The notes under the pieces: model-generated
Told to the model about the DNA's origin: nothing
The model's input: only the letters and a program-made list of their open reading frames with translations
Database searches by the model: none
Shown: positions 63,389 to 64,000 of the stretch, in pieces
Position numbering within the stretch: the stretch's first letter is position 1
Layout: each line of letters starts with the position of its first letter
Position numbers and translations under genes: made by a program
From: Mercurialis annua
Taxonomy: Eukaryota > Streptophyta > Magnoliopsida > Malpighiales > Euphorbiaceae
Assembly (NCBI RefSeq): GCF_937616625.2
Contig: NC_065571.1
Span: forward strand, 22,828,201-22,892,200
DNA: 64,000 bases
Reading direction: 5' to 3'

Positions 63389-64000
63389 TAAAAACATTAC
63401 AAAACAAATCCAAGCGTGTCTCCTTTTTAGCAATTTAAGCCAAATGTTTACAAACGTTACGGAACAAATCCTAGCGTTTCACATTTTTAGCAATTTAAGT
63501 CAAACGTTTACAAACGTTACGAAATAAATCCTAGCGTTTCACCTTTTTAAATTTAAGCCAATCGTTTACAAACGTTACTAAACAAATCCAAATGTTTCAA
63601 CTTTTTAGCGATATAAACCAAACGTTTACAATCTTTACGAAACAAATCCAAACGTTAAACCTTTTTAGAAATTTAAGCCAAACATTTACAAAGGTTAAGA
63701 AACAAATTCAAATATTTCACCTTATTAGAAATTTAAGCCAAACGTTTGCAAACTTATGAAACAAATTCAAGCATTTAACCTTTTTAGTAATATAAGCCAA
63801 ACGTTTGCAAACGTTATGAAATAAATCCAAGCGTTTCACCTTTTTAGCAATTTAAGCCAAACATTTACAAATTTTATGAAACAAATCCAAATGTTTCACC
63901 TTTTTAGCGATTTAAGCCAAATGTTTACAACCGCTACGAAACAAACCCGAACGTTTCAGCGTTTTAGCAATTTAAGCCAAACATTCACAAACGTTACGAA

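Larger units (their letters stand above)
54958..64000. repeat. Satellite block C, 60-bp monomers, about 9 kb
   Basis: About 150 monomers in the same orientation, running off the window. Insertion-type monomers (AAATTAAACCAAGCG or close) recur at about 56271, 56870, 57196, 58770, 59096, 61710, 62314 and 63011, often about 300 or 600 bases apart, suggesting a shorter higher-order period of about five monomers. It contains the longest repeat-derived open frame of the window, 189 codons at 60862-61431, which is nine to ten copies of the 20-residue unit with no start context or other domain. Confidence 0.96.

Noticed and set aside
12347..64000. Telomeric or rDNA spacer repeat
   Set aside because: There is no TTTAGGG array and no rRNA coding sequence. 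The T-tract CTTTTTAGCGA is only superficially similar to the telomere motif.

Overview
The window is non-genic heterochromatin, most likely from a flowering plant. I found no supportable protein-coding gene and no rRNA or tRNA gene. It consists of (i) about 45.7 kb of a 60-bp satellite in one head-to-tail orientation and (ii) three insertions of related LTR retrotransposons. The plant assignment rests on the retrotransposon signatures: a primer-binding site matching the 3' end of initiator tRNA-Met, LTRs running TG...CA with the start TGTAATAYCCCG, and a purine-rich TTGGGGAGAA tract just outside the LTR. These are typical of plant Ty3/gypsy elements, probably of the Del/Tekay chromovirus type. 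That lineage call is inference, because no gag-pol domain is visible.

Layout. 1-12346: one minus-strand, apparently non-autonomous LTR element. Its 3' LTR (1-1460) is cut by the window edge. The internal region (1461-6171) has no recognisable gag or pol. The PBS is at 6156-6167. The 5' LTR (6172-12346) is swollen to about 6.2 kb by three tandem copies of a 1,652-bp segment, each with its own TATA box and GC-rich hairpins. 12347-38420: satellite block A. Its left two thirds is organised in higher-order repeats of about 1.8-2.7 kb; the rest is more heterogeneous. 38421-41374: a plus-strand solo LTR (2,954 bp) flanked by the 5-bp target duplication GAGAT. 41375-51948: satellite block B. 51949-54957: a minus-strand solo LTR (3,009 bp) flanked by AAAAC. 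54958-64000: satellite block C, including a 1,896-bp tandem duplication.

Satellite architecture. The 60-bp monomer is two 30-bp half-units. Each starts with the palindrome AAACGTTT, and one continues into a dyad (AACGTTT-AC-AAACGTT). Many insertions and deletions are exactly one half-unit. Much of the monomer variation falls on the five CpG sites and is of the C-to-T or G-to-A type, the pattern expected of methylated, silenced DNA. Because 60 bp is 20 codons, one frame of the consensus lacks stops and gives many ORFs of 60-189 residues. These are by-products of the repeat and are not annotated as genes.

How the parts relate. The satellite array has been a repeated target for one group of LTR elements, which then recombined to solo LTRs or, in the case of the intact element, suffered internal tandem duplication. 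The large, single-orientation array with higher-order repeats and nested retrotransposons fits a pericentromeric, centromeric or knob-like heterochromatin domain. This position is inference and cannot be decided from the sequence alone.
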